DNA from: Alphaproteobacteria bacterium
GTDB taxonomy: Bacteria > Pseudomonadota > Alphaproteobacteria > Caulobacterales > Caulobacteraceae
Length of the DNA stretch: 15,778 nt
Direction of reading: 5' to 3'
NCBI GenBank assembly: GCA_018895795.1
Contig: JAHINZ010000259.1
Coordinates: forward strand, 1 to 15,778
The notes under the pieces were generated by a model. It did no database searches. It was not told where the DNA came from and saw only the letters and a list, made by a program, of their open reading frames with translations. Each line of letters starts with the position of its first letter. Positions within the stretch are counted from its first letter, which is position 1. Both the position numbers and the translations under genes were made by a program. This document shows positions 1-7,263 of the stretch, piece after piece.

Positions 1-1
1 C

Positions 2-1039
2 GCCGGCCGAACGGACGGCATATTCGCCTTCCCTCACCCCTTCGGTTGCTCGCAACTGGGCGACGACCTGGCCCACACGCGCAAACTCATCGCCGCGCTG
101 GCCGCGCATCCCAATGCGGGCGGCGTCCTGATCCTGGGTCTGGGTTGCGAGAACAACCAGTTGAAAGCCCTGTTGGACAGCGCCCCCGATCTGGACCCCG
201 CGCGGCTGCGGTCCTTCACCACCCAGATGGTGGACGACGAGATCGAGGACGGCCTGGCCGCGATCGAGGCTCTGATCGCCGTCGCTGAAGGCGATCAGCG
301 TCAGCCCTGCCCGGTTTCAGATCTGGTCGTGGGCTTGAAGTGCGGCGGTTCGGACGGCTTTTCCGGCGTCACGGCCAACCCGTTGGTCGGACGCATCGCC
401 GACAGGGTCTCCGACGCCGGCGGCACGCCGGTGCTGACGGAAATCCCGGAGATTTTCGGCGCCGAACAGATGCTGCTGGCGCGCGCCTCGACCCAGGCGG
501 TCTTCGACAGCGCCGTAAGCGTGGTCGATGATTTCAAGCGCTACTTCATCGACAATAATCAGCCGATTCATGAAAATCCCTCGCCCGGCAATATCGCCGG
601 CGGCATCACGACCCTGGAGGAAAAATCCCTGGGCGCCGTGCAAAAGGGCGGACGATCCGCTCTCGTCGAGGTGATCCGATACGGCGAGCGGGTGGGGCCG
701 CATGGCTTGACCCTCCTTGAGGCGCCGGGCAATGACGCCGTGTCGTCGACCGCGCTGACGGCGGCCGGGGCCACGGTCATCCTGTTCACCACCGGACGCG
801 GCACCCCGCTAGGGTTTCCCGCGCCGACCTTGAAGATCGCCTCCAACACCAGCCTGGCCACACGCAAGCCCGGCTGGATCGACTTCGACGCCGGCGTCGT
901 TCTGGCGGGTCAGTCGATGGACGCCGCGGCGGACGCCCTGATGGATCTGGTCGTCGAGACCGCGTCCGGCAAGGCCACCAAGGCTGAACTCAACGGCGAG
1001 CGTGAAATCGCCATCTGGAAACAAGGCGTGACCCTGTGA
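2..1039 (+). CDS. uxaA: Altronate dehydratase, 5'-truncated by window edge
   Basis: This enzyme dehydrates D-altronate to 2-keto-3-deoxygluconate in cytoplasmic galacturonate breakdown. The reading frame is open from the first bases of the window, so the start and N-terminal part (including the SAF domain expected in full-length UxaA) lie outside. About 345 residues are present against roughly 490 in full-length enzymes. Family motifs are visible: GLGCENNQ at 137-160, LKCGGSDGFSG at 335-367 and a C-terminal DFDAGVVLAG. Its TGA stop overlaps the GTG start of the next gene (GTGA), so the two are almost certainly translated from one message. The family assignment is secure; galactarate dehydratase is the nearest relative, but the uronate-reductase neighbour favours altronate. 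Confidence 0.93.
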   Translation, partial: AGRTDGIFAFPHPFGCSQLGDDLAHTRKLIAALAAHPNAGGVLILGLGCENNQLKALLDSAPDLDPARLRSFTTQMVDDEIEDGLAAIEALIAVAEGDQRQPCPVSDLVVGLKCGGSDGFSGVTANPLVGRIADRVSDAGGTPVLTEIPEIFGAEQMLLARASTQAVFDSAVSVVDDFKRYFIDNNQPIHENPSPGNIAGGITTLEEKSLGAVQKGGRSALVEVIRYGERVGPHGLTLLEAPGNDAVSSTALTAAGATVILFTTGRGTPLGFPAPTLKIASNTSLATRKPGWIDFDAGVVLAGQSMDAAADALMDLVVETASGKATKAELNGEREIAIWKQGVTL

Positions 1040-2481
1040 CGGCTCTTAAAGCATCCACCGCCCTACGCCTCCGCGCGACCAGCTGCCCCGCAGCGCTGCC
1101 GGGCGTGATCCAGCCGGCCTATGATCGCGATCGACTCACCGTGGGTGTGGTGCATCTGGGACCCGGCGCTTTTCATCGCGCGCATCAGGCCTATTATTTC
1201 GATCAGTTGCTGGCCCACGACCCGCGATGGGGCATCTGCGCCGTTTCGCTGAAGAGCCCAGGCGTCCGCGACGCGCTGACGCCCCAGGACGGCCTCTACA
1301 CCCTCGCCCAACTGGACGAGGACACCACCTTCCGGATCATCGGTTCGATCGTCGAGGTGCTGGTCGCGCCCGAAGATCCCCCCGCCGTCTTCGCCCGCCT
1401 GGCCGCGCCCATGACCCGAATGGTGACCCTGACCGTTACAGAGAAGGGCTATTGCCTGTCCAGCGAAGGCGGGCTGGATGAAGCCCATCCGGACATCGTT
1501 CACGACCTGGCCAACCCGCGCGAACCCATCAGCGCGATCGGCTATCTGGTCGAAGGCCTGCGCCGGCGCTTCGCGGTCGGGTTGGCGCCCTACGCCGTCG
1601 TGGCCTGCGATAATCTGGCCGACAATGGCTGGCGGCTGAAGGCCGCCGTGACCGCGTTCGCCAACAGGGTCGAGCCGGAGCTCGCCGCCTGGATCGAGGC
1701 CGAGGGTCGCTTCCCGCGCACCATGGTCGACAGCATCACCCCGGCGACGGACGACGTCCTGCGCGGCCGGGTCGAGACGGCCACCGGCCTCTACGACGCC
1801 TGGCCCGTCCAGCGCGAGGCCTTCACCCAGTGGGTGATCGAAGACGTGCTGGGCGCCGACGCTCCGGATCTGGCCAGTGTCGGGGTGACCCTGACGGACG
1901 ATGTCCGGGGGTTCGAGCGCGCCAAGCTGCGCCTGCTGAACGGCGTCCACTCCACGCTGGCCTATGCCGGCATCCTGCGCGGCCACCAGACCGTGTTCGA
2001 GGCGATAAGCGATCCGGTGCTGGCCAAGCTGGCCCGTGACCTGATGGTCGAGGACATCATCCCCACCCTGACCGCGCCGCGCGGCCTGGATCTGGCGGCC
2101 TATGCCGAGGCGATCCTCAAGCGCTTCCGCAACCCCGAGATCCGTCATCTTCTGGCGCAGATCGCCTGGGACGGATCCCAAAAGCTGCCCTTCCGAATTC
2201 TGGGCACGCTGGGCGAAGCGCTGGAGGCCGGCCGTTCGGTCGATCGTCTGGCCCTGCCGCTGGCGGCATGGATGCGCTTCATCCGCCTGTGGGTCGCGGC
2301 CGGCGAAGCGATCGTCGACCCGCTGGCCGAACGGCTTGTCGCGATCGCCGCGACCTGCGGCGGAGACACGAAATCCGATGTGGCGGCGTTCCTGGCCCTG
2401 CATGAGGTGTTTCCGCCGGCGATGGCGGCCAACCCGAAGTTCGTCGCGGCGCTGGAAGGCGCCTATGCCAGCCTGGCCTAG
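1036..2481 (+). CDS. uxuB: Mannonate/mannitol-type oxidoreductase (fructuronate reductase family)
   Basis: This is a 481-residue NAD-dependent polyol-specific long-chain dehydrogenase, expected to interconvert a keto-uronate and its aldonate (fructuronate/mannonate) in hexuronate catabolism. The nucleotide-binding start is seen as VVHLGPGAFHRAHQ near residues 38-51. The catalytic signature is KLRLLNGVHS, with Lys297, Asn302 and His305 in the positions used by mannitol dehydrogenases. The GTG start overlaps the uxaA stop by four bases. The sequence is the UxuB/mannitol dehydrogenase type, not the UxaB type whose N-terminus carries FGEGNFLRAF. It nevertheless sits with uxaA, whose substrate altronate is normally made by UxaB, so the enzyme may act on tagaturonate too; that is inference. 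Its stop overlaps the end of the opposing sugar transferase by four bases (CTAG). Confidence 0.88.
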   Translation: MTALKASTALRLRATSCPAALPGVIQPAYDRDRLTVGVVHLGPGAFHRAHQAYYFDQLLAHDPRWGICAVSLKSPGVRDALTPQDGLYTLAQLDEDTTFRIIGSIVEVLVAPEDPPAVFARLAAPMTRMVTLTVTEKGYCLSSEGGLDEAHPDIVHDLANPREPISAIGYLVEGLRRRFAVGLAPYAVVACDNLADNGWRLKAAVTAFANRVEPELAAWIEAEGRFPRTMVDSITPATDDVLRGRVETATGLYDAWPVQREAFTQWVIEDVLGADAPDLASVGVTLTDDVRGFERAKLRLLNGVHSTLAYAGILRGHQTVFEAISDPVLAKLARDLMVEDIIPTLTAPRGLDLAAYAEAILKRFRNPEIRHLLAQIAWDGSQKLPFRILGTLGEALEAGRSVDRLALPLAAWMRFIRLWVAAGEAIVDPLAERLVAIAATCGGDTKSDVAAFLALHEVFPPAMAANPKFVAALEGAYASLA

Positions 2482-3041
2482 CGGGTCACGCCCCGGCCCG
2501 TCAGGACCGGGGCGATCGTCCTGGCCAGGATCATCAGATCAAAGCCGAACGAGCGGCGCGCCAGATAGTCGGCGTCCAGCGCCACCTTGTCGGGGATGGA
2601 CAGCTCGTCGCGGCCATTGATCTGCGCCCAGCCCGTCACCCCCGGACGCAGGGCGTCGACGCCCGCGCTCTGGCGGGCCGCGATCAGGTCGTGCTGGTTG
2701 AACAGCGCGGGCCTGGGCCCGACCAGGCTCATGTCGCCGACCAGCACGCTCCAGAGCTGAGGAAGCTCATCCAGACTCAAGCGCCGCAACGGCCCGCCGA
2801 TCGGCGTCAGCCACTGGTCGGGATCGTCCAGCAGATGGGTCGCGACCTCGGGCGTGTCGACGCGCATGGTGCGCAACTTCGGCATCGCGAAGAGGCGCGA
2901 ATGGCGCCCCACCCGCTGCGACCAGTAGAGCGACGGCCCCGGCGAGGTCAGTCGAACCAGTAGCCACAGCAAGGCCAGCGGCGTCAGCAGGACCAGAAGC
3001 CCCCCCGCCGCCGCGGCGACGTCAAAGGCGCGCTTCAACAT
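2478..3041 (-). CDS. Initiating sugar-1-phosphate transferase (short PglC-like form)
   Basis: This is a 187-residue bacterial sugar transferase (PF02397 type). The family transfers a sugar-1-phosphate from a nucleotide sugar to undecaprenyl phosphate, starting exopolysaccharide, O-antigen or glycan assembly at the inner membrane face. Residues about 9-31 form the hydrophobic re-entrant helix with a central Pro21. SPGP follows at 33-36, KLRTM at 55-59, the catalytic Asp-Glu dyad in LDELPQL (D91-E92), GDMSLVGPRP at 102-111 and RPGVTGWAQINGRD at 132-145. It is the minimal form, without the extra membrane helices and CoA-binding-like domain of long WcaJ-type enzymes. It starts ten bases after the tipN stop, which implies cotranscription. 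The start has only a weak AGG-type ribosome site. I cannot tell its sugar or pathway. Confidence 0.9.
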   Translation of the reverse strand: MLKRAFDVAAAAGGLLVLLTPLALLWLLVRLTSPGPSLYWSQRVGRHSRLFAMPKLRTMRVDTPEVATHLLDDPDQWLTPIGGPLRRLSLDELPQLWSVLVGDMSLVGPRPALFNQHDLIAARQSAGVDALRPGVTGWAQINGRDELSIPDKVALDADYLARRSFGFDLMILARTIAPVLTGRGVTR

Positions 3042-3051
3042 CCGCCTGCGG

Positions 3052-5703
3052 TCAGGCCAGATCGCCGGTGGCGGCGTCCAGCAGCAGATAGGCGCGGCCC
3101 GCGTCCGAGGACAACAAGGCCGCCACCAGGAACCCTTCGCGATCCTGCCCGCCCGCTTCCTCGATCATGCCGGCGTAGCGCTTCAGGAAGCGTTCGGTAT
3201 TGGCTCTCAGTGTGGCGTCCGAGAACAGACGACGGACCAGGCGACGGATGGCCGCCGGCGCCAAGCGCTTGACGACTTCGCGCGCGCCGGAAGCGTCACG
3301 CGTCTGGATCGCGGCGGCGATCTCGTCGATCCGGCCGCGTGGCAGCAGGGCGTGGGGATCAATGCCCATGGCCGAGATCTCGCCCGCCAGCTTGTCGCCC
3401 AGGCCGGCGTCGCCCGGCGAACTGTTCTCGATGCCCGACAGCAGCGAGCGCCAGGACCAGCCCTGAGCATCGGGCCCGTCCTGGCCGGCCGGCGCGGCGC
3501 GGCCGCCCGCGGTGTCGAACACGGAGCGGAACTCATCGTCCGTCGCCGTCGGGGTGAGGCGCAGTCGCGGCCGTTGCCCGGGACCGTCGGCCAGCAGATC
3601 GTCATCGTCGATCTCGGGCGGCGACGACGACGGCGGAGGCGGCGGCGCTGCGGTCTTCGACCTTGGCATTGACGGCTGTGGCGTCCGGAGCGGCGCCGGC
3701 GCCGGCCCGCCCATGGCGGCCGCGGCTTCGCTCAGCGCATCGTAGTTGCGGCGAACGCGCTCCTGGAAGGCCTGATCGATCGCGGCGGTCTCTTCCGCCG
3801 TCCGGCGCGCCGCGGCCATCAGATCCTCGATGCCTTTTTCGATCGAGGCCCGGACCTCGACGGCCTTTTGCATGGCCTCGGCCGGCATCTCGGCGGTGCG
3901 CTGGCCCACCTCGTCCAGCATGGCTTCCAGTTCGCCCAATGTGCCGCGGGCCGTGACGACGGCCTCCGCCAGCTTCTGGGCGGTTCGCGCGCCGGCCTGT
4001 TCGACCATCTGGGCGGACTGTTCGATCAGATCCCGCGCCTCTTCCATGCGCGCCTCGAAGACGGTGTCCGCCTTCTGGCCCGCCGCGAAGGCGATTTCGT
4101 TCAACTGGTCAACGCGGCTGCGCGCGGACTCGATCCGGGACTCCACGCCTTCGCTGGCCTTCAAGGCCGAGGCCGCCAAGGCCTCCATGGCTTGCTTCAG
4201 CTCAACCTCGAGCCCTTCGCGTTGCCCGGCCGCCGCGTCGGAAATGGCCGTGAGCACCTTGCCGGTTTCCTCGGCCAACCGTTCACGCTCGGCCTTGGCG
4301 GCCTCGGCGACGTCCTTGAACTGTTCGGAAGCGGCGGCGATCAGGCCGCGTAGGACCTCGGCGCCCATCGCCGCGACGTCGCTGAGCTCAGTAGCCCCGA
4401 CCCGGGTGTAGGACACGAACTCGGTCAACTGGGCCGTTCGGGTCTCGGTCTCGGCCGCGAAGTCTTCCTGTTCGGAACGCAGCGACTGGCTCGCGGCCAC
4501 CAGCGCGGCGCGCTGCTGGGCCAGGTTCTTCTCGACCGAGCTCATCTGGTCGCCCAGGCCTTGCCCAGCGGTCTCGAGTCGAGCGATCTGACGCGAGATG
4601 TCCTCAGCGCCGACACGTGCAGCGTCCGACGCTTCGGCGGCGGCGGCGGCCAGGTCAGCGGCGCGCGCCGCGAGCGCGGCCTCGGCTTCGCGAAGCTGGG
4701 TTTCCGCCAGATCCGACGCTTCGGCGACCATACGCGCCTGACTGCCGATGGCGTCCACCACGGCGGTGGAGCGGGTGTCCAAGGTCAGCGACAGTGTCTC
4801 CAGAGCCTGACGCTCATGGCCCAGTCCCTGGGCCAGTTGATTGGCCATGCGAGCGGAGTCGGCGGCGGCGTCCGCCAGCCGCGCGGTTTCCTCGGCCAAG
4901 GCTTGGCGCAGCGCCAGGATGCGCTCACGGGCCTCATTGGCGGCCAAGGTCGCGCCCTCGATCTGGCCGCGAACGGCTTCCACCGCGCCAGAGGCTCCAG
5001 CAGCGGCCAAAACGGCCGGCGTGACCAGTCGATCCGTCAAGGTTCTCGTCCGGCGCAGTTCGGCCGATACGCCCATCGCCTGGCGAAGCAGATAGGCGCC
5101 CAGCAAGGTCAGCAGGGCCGGCCCGATCGCCAGGCCGGCGAAAACGGCGAGCGCGAAGCCCTCGACCTTGAGGGCTGGAACGTCACGCGCATAGCCGAGC
5201 GCAAAGGCGATGGGCGCCAGCGCCCACAACGCCGCGGCCGCGACGGCGAAGGCCCAGAACATAACCGCTGGCATGGGGCGGCGTTCTGCCCGGTCCGGCA
5301 GATCGAGCGTATCGGTGGGGCGGCGGACGTCCGGTGGCGTGTCCCGAGCTTCCGAGCGGACCGGCGCGCTGTCACGCTCGGGCTCGGCAACGGGCGCCGG
5401 CGGCTGAGCCGCGCTGGTCGCCAGGGACGTGGCCGCAGGCGATTGCGATTCGAACACCGGCTTGGTCGGCTCACTGATCCGTCCCCGGCGCGTCGCGGCG
5501 CGAGCTCGCGGCGACGAGGGCTCCGGCGCAACGATGTCCAGGTCCAGATCAGGCTCGCTCGTCGGCGCATCGATGTCCAACAAGGACCCAACCGCCTCCG
5601 AATCCTCACGATCGAAGGCTTCGAGCGAGGCTAAAGCGTCCTCGGCGGGCGCCTCCAAGGGGATGGCGGAAAAATCGAGCGGTTGGCGCTTCTTAGGCTT
5701 CAT
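3052..5703 (-). CDS. tipN: TipN, new-pole polarity and coiled-coil membrane protein
   Basis: This 883-residue protein matches the architecture and size of Caulobacter TipN, the birth-scar protein that marks the new pole, orients flagellum placement and influences chromosome segregation. From the ATG at 5703, residues 1-145 are acidic and Pro-rich (cytoplasmic). Two membrane helices follow at about 146-170 and 182-207, then a long Ala/Glu/Arg-rich coiled coil from about 215 to 670. A Pro-rich hinge (about 680-700) has a five-proline run followed by EIDDDD. A compact helical C-terminal domain covers about 747-883. A TTG eighteen bases upstream (5721) could add six residues, but I chose ATG because it is followed at once by the basic start MKPKKR. 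A good housekeeping-type promoter lies 5784-5812. The TipN call comes from family knowledge and layout; the main alternative is an unrelated coiled-coil membrane protein. Confidence 0.85.
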   Translation of the reverse strand: MKPKKRQPLDFSAIPLEAPAEDALASLEAFDREDSEAVGSLLDIDAPTSEPDLDLDIVAPEPSSPRARAATRRGRISEPTKPVFESQSPAATSLATSAAQPPAPVAEPERDSAPVRSEARDTPPDVRRPTDTLDLPDRAERRPMPAVMFWAFAVAAAALWALAPIAFALGYARDVPALKVEGFALAVFAGLAIGPALLTLLGAYLLRQAMGVSAELRRTRTLTDRLVTPAVLAAAGASGAVEAVRGQIEGATLAANEARERILALRQALAEETARLADAAADSARMANQLAQGLGHERQALETLSLTLDTRSTAVVDAIGSQARMVAEASDLAETQLREAEAALAARAADLAAAAAEASDAARVGAEDISRQIARLETAGQGLGDQMSSVEKNLAQQRAALVAASQSLRSEQEDFAAETETRTAQLTEFVSYTRVGATELSDVAAMGAEVLRGLIAAASEQFKDVAEAAKAERERLAEETGKVLTAISDAAAGQREGLEVELKQAMEALAASALKASEGVESRIESARSRVDQLNEIAFAAGQKADTVFEARMEEARDLIEQSAQMVEQAGARTAQKLAEAVVTARGTLGELEAMLDEVGQRTAEMPAEAMQKAVEVRASIEKGIEDLMAAARRTAEETAAIDQAFQERVRRNYDALSEAAAAMGGPAPAPLRTPQPSMPRSKTAAPPPPPSSSPPEIDDDDLLADGPGQRPRLRLTPTATDDEFRSVFDTAGGRAAPAGQDGPDAQGWSWRSLLSGIENSSPGDAGLGDKLAGEISAMGIDPHALLPRGRIDEIAAAIQTRDASGAREVVKRLAPAAIRRLVRRLFSDATLRANTERFLKRYAGMIEEAGGQDREGFLVAALLSSDAGRAYLLLDAATGDLA

Positions 5704-5783
5704 ACACAGCCAAGGTCCCAAGGCGGTCAGCGAAGGGCAAAGAACAGTCGACGCGCGCCCTGCCCCAAATTCGCGTAGAGAAT

Positions 5784-5812
5784 GAACCTAGCGGCGAAAA
5801 GCCCGCGCGCAA
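5784..5812 (-). promoter_or_regulatory. Candidate tipN promoter
   Basis: Read on the minus strand, TTGCGCG (5806-5812) is followed after 13 bases by GCTAGGTTC (5784-5792). This closely fits the Caulobacter housekeeping consensus TTGaCgS-N10-14-GCTANAWC. Transcription would start near 5777 and leave a leader of about 75 bases before the ATG at 5703. An imperfect GC stem ending in a short T run (AGCCGC, then GCGGGCTTTTC) overlaps the promoter and might weakly end transcription from the small upstream frame. I see no full CtrA box (TTAA-N7-TTAA) in the gap. Confidence 0.5.
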
Positions 5813-5869
5813 AGCGGCTTCGGTTGAGTTTTCAGGGCTTCACGTTGTCGCGGCGGTCGAAGCGTCGCT

Positions 5870-6067
5870 TCAGACTGCCGGCGAAGCCTCGACGGACGAG
5901 GCTGTGACGCCCGGAGTCTGGGCCGGTTGGGACGGTGAACGCGAGACCGTGCGGGGGTGAGCCGCGCTGGCTCGGGGGGATTGGTCAATGGCGACGCCGA
6001 GCTGGCCCAAGGCGATAGAGGACAGCCAAACAACCACAATGGCCAGCAGTTCAGCCAGGAAGCTCAT
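5870..6067 (-). CDS. Possible small membrane protein, unknown function
   Basis: This is a 65-codon frame starting MSFLAELLAIVVVWL. It has one hydrophobic stretch at about residues 3-27, then a Ser/Pro/Arg/Thr-rich tail with no recognisable motif. It is consistent with a single-pass inner membrane peptide with a short polar tail. An in-frame GTG four codons upstream (6079) is an alternative start, and the ribosome site is weak (GGATCGGACC before ATG). It lies between tipN (166 bases downstream, same strand) and the divergent cysD. The hydrophobic N-terminus is the main evidence that it is real. I do not recognise a family, and it could be a chance frame. Confidence 0.42.
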   Translation of the reverse strand: MSFLAELLAIVVVWLSSIALGQLGVAIDQSPRASAAHPRTVSRSPSQPAQTPGVTASSVEASPAV

Positions 6068-6191
6068 GGTCCGATCCACAATTCGATACCGACGTTATAC
6101 GACAGAGCCGCGCGCCGGCCGAATGAACTTCTGGTTATGAAAGCCGGGCGCGGCCTCACACAAGCTGACAGCGCCTCCAGAATTCCGGCGC

Positions 6192-6220
6192 TTGCCCCCG
6201 CGGCCGCCCCTGCCTAGGTC
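6192..6220 (+). promoter_or_regulatory. Candidate cysD promoter
   Basis: TTGCCCC (6192-6198) and CCTAGGTC (6213-6220) are separated by 14 bases. The pair resembles the Caulobacter housekeeping promoter, although the -10 is a weak match. It would give a leader of about 120 bases before the cysD ATG. The 278-base gap between the divergent small frame and cysD shows no other convincing control site; I see no riboswitch-like fold by eye. Confidence 0.3.
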
Positions 6221-6345
6221 GCAGAGTACATGGCCCCGGCGCTCTTCCCACCAGGTTGCGATCGGGATTTATCTGTTTGCGGACCCCCGTTTTGGCCCCT
6301 ACCCGAATTGCACCGATCGCGCCCAGCGCTCCGCCGGAAGTGTTC

Positions 6346-7263
6346 ATGACCGAGATCTCGCCGGCCCGCCTGACCCACCTCCAACGCCTGGAGGCCGAGA
6401 GCATCCACATCCTGCGCGAAGTGGCGGCCGAGTGCGAGCGGCCGGTGATGCTGTATTCGATCGGCAAGGACAGCGCCGTGATGCTGCATCTGGCGGCCAA
6501 GGCCTTCTATCCCTCCAAGCCGCCCTTCCCGTTGCTGCACGTCGACACGACCTGGAAGTTCCGGGCCATGTACGCGCTGCGCGACAAGGTCGCCAATGAG
6601 CTGGGCTTTGATCTGCTGGTCCACAAAAACTCCGAGGCCGAGGCCAAAGGGATCAATCCCTTCGATCACGGCAGCGCCCTGCACACCGACCTGTGGAAGA
6701 CCGAGGGCCTCAAACAGGCTCTGGCGAAATGCGGTTTCGACGCGGCCTTCGGCGGCGCGCGGCGCGACGAGGAAAAAAGCCGCGCCAAGGAGCGGGTGTT
6801 CAGCTTCCGCTCGGCCGAGCAACGCTGGGACCCGAAAAACCAACGACCGGAGCTTTGGAAGCTCTACAACACCCGCAAGCATCCCGGTGAAAGCCTGCGG
6901 GTCTTCCCGATCTCTAACTGGACCGAGCTGGACGTCTGGCAATACATCCACCTGGAGAACATCGAGATCGTGCCGCTGTACTTCGCGGCCGAGCGGCCGG
7001 TGGTCGAGCGCGACGGCAACCTGATCATGGTCGATGACGACCGCTTCCGGCTGCAGCCGGGCGAGGTTCCGCAGATGAAGAGCGTCCGCTTCCGCACCCT
7101 GGGCTGCTATCCGCTGACCGGCGCGGTGGAGAGCACGGCCTCCACCCTCCCGCAGATCATCCAGGAAATGCTGCTGGCCACCACCAGCGAGCGGCAAGGC
7201 CGGGCCATCGACCATGACCAGTCCGGTTCGATGGAGAAGAAAAAGCAGGAGGGCTATTTCTGA
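6346..7263 (+). CDS. cysD: Sulfate adenylyltransferase subunit 2
   Basis: With CysN, this subunit forms adenosine 5'-phosphosulfate from ATP and sulfate, the first step of sulfate assimilation. The 305 residues match the usual length (about 300). It is an ATP-pyrophosphatase-fold protein with the PP-loop YSIGKDSAVMLHLA near residues 37-50. VDTTWKF, the GGARRDEEKSRAKERVFSF block and RTLGCYPLTGAV follow, and it ends in the basic SMEKKKQEGYF typical of CysD. I chose the ATG at 6346 because GGAAG lies five bases upstream; a longer frame from a TTG at 6256 would add 30 residues that do not look like CysD. Its TGA overlaps the cysNC ATG by one base, indicating coupled translation. Confidence 0.96.
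   Translation: MTEISPARLTHLQRLEAESIHILREVAAECERPVMLYSIGKDSAVMLHLAAKAFYPSKPPFPLLHVDTTWKFRAMYALRDKVANELGFDLLVHKNSEAEAKGINPFDHGSALHTDLWKTEGLKQALAKCGFDAAFGGARRDEEKSRAKERVFSFRSAEQRWDPKNQRPELWKLYNTRKHPGESLRVFPISNWTELDVWQYIHLENIEIVPLYFAAERPVVERDGNLIMVDDDRFRLQPGEVPQMKSVRFRTLGCYPLTGAVESTASTLPQIIQEMLLATTSERQGRAIDHDQSGSMEKKKQEGYF

Noticed and set aside
1063..2403. 446-codon minus-strand frame
   Set aside because: It is a shadow of the uxuB-like gene, whose motifs are intact on the plus strand.
4561..5634. 357-codon plus-strand frame opposite tipN
   Set aside because: Low-complexity Gly/Arg/Gln composition, antisense to the coiled-coil codons; no start signal.
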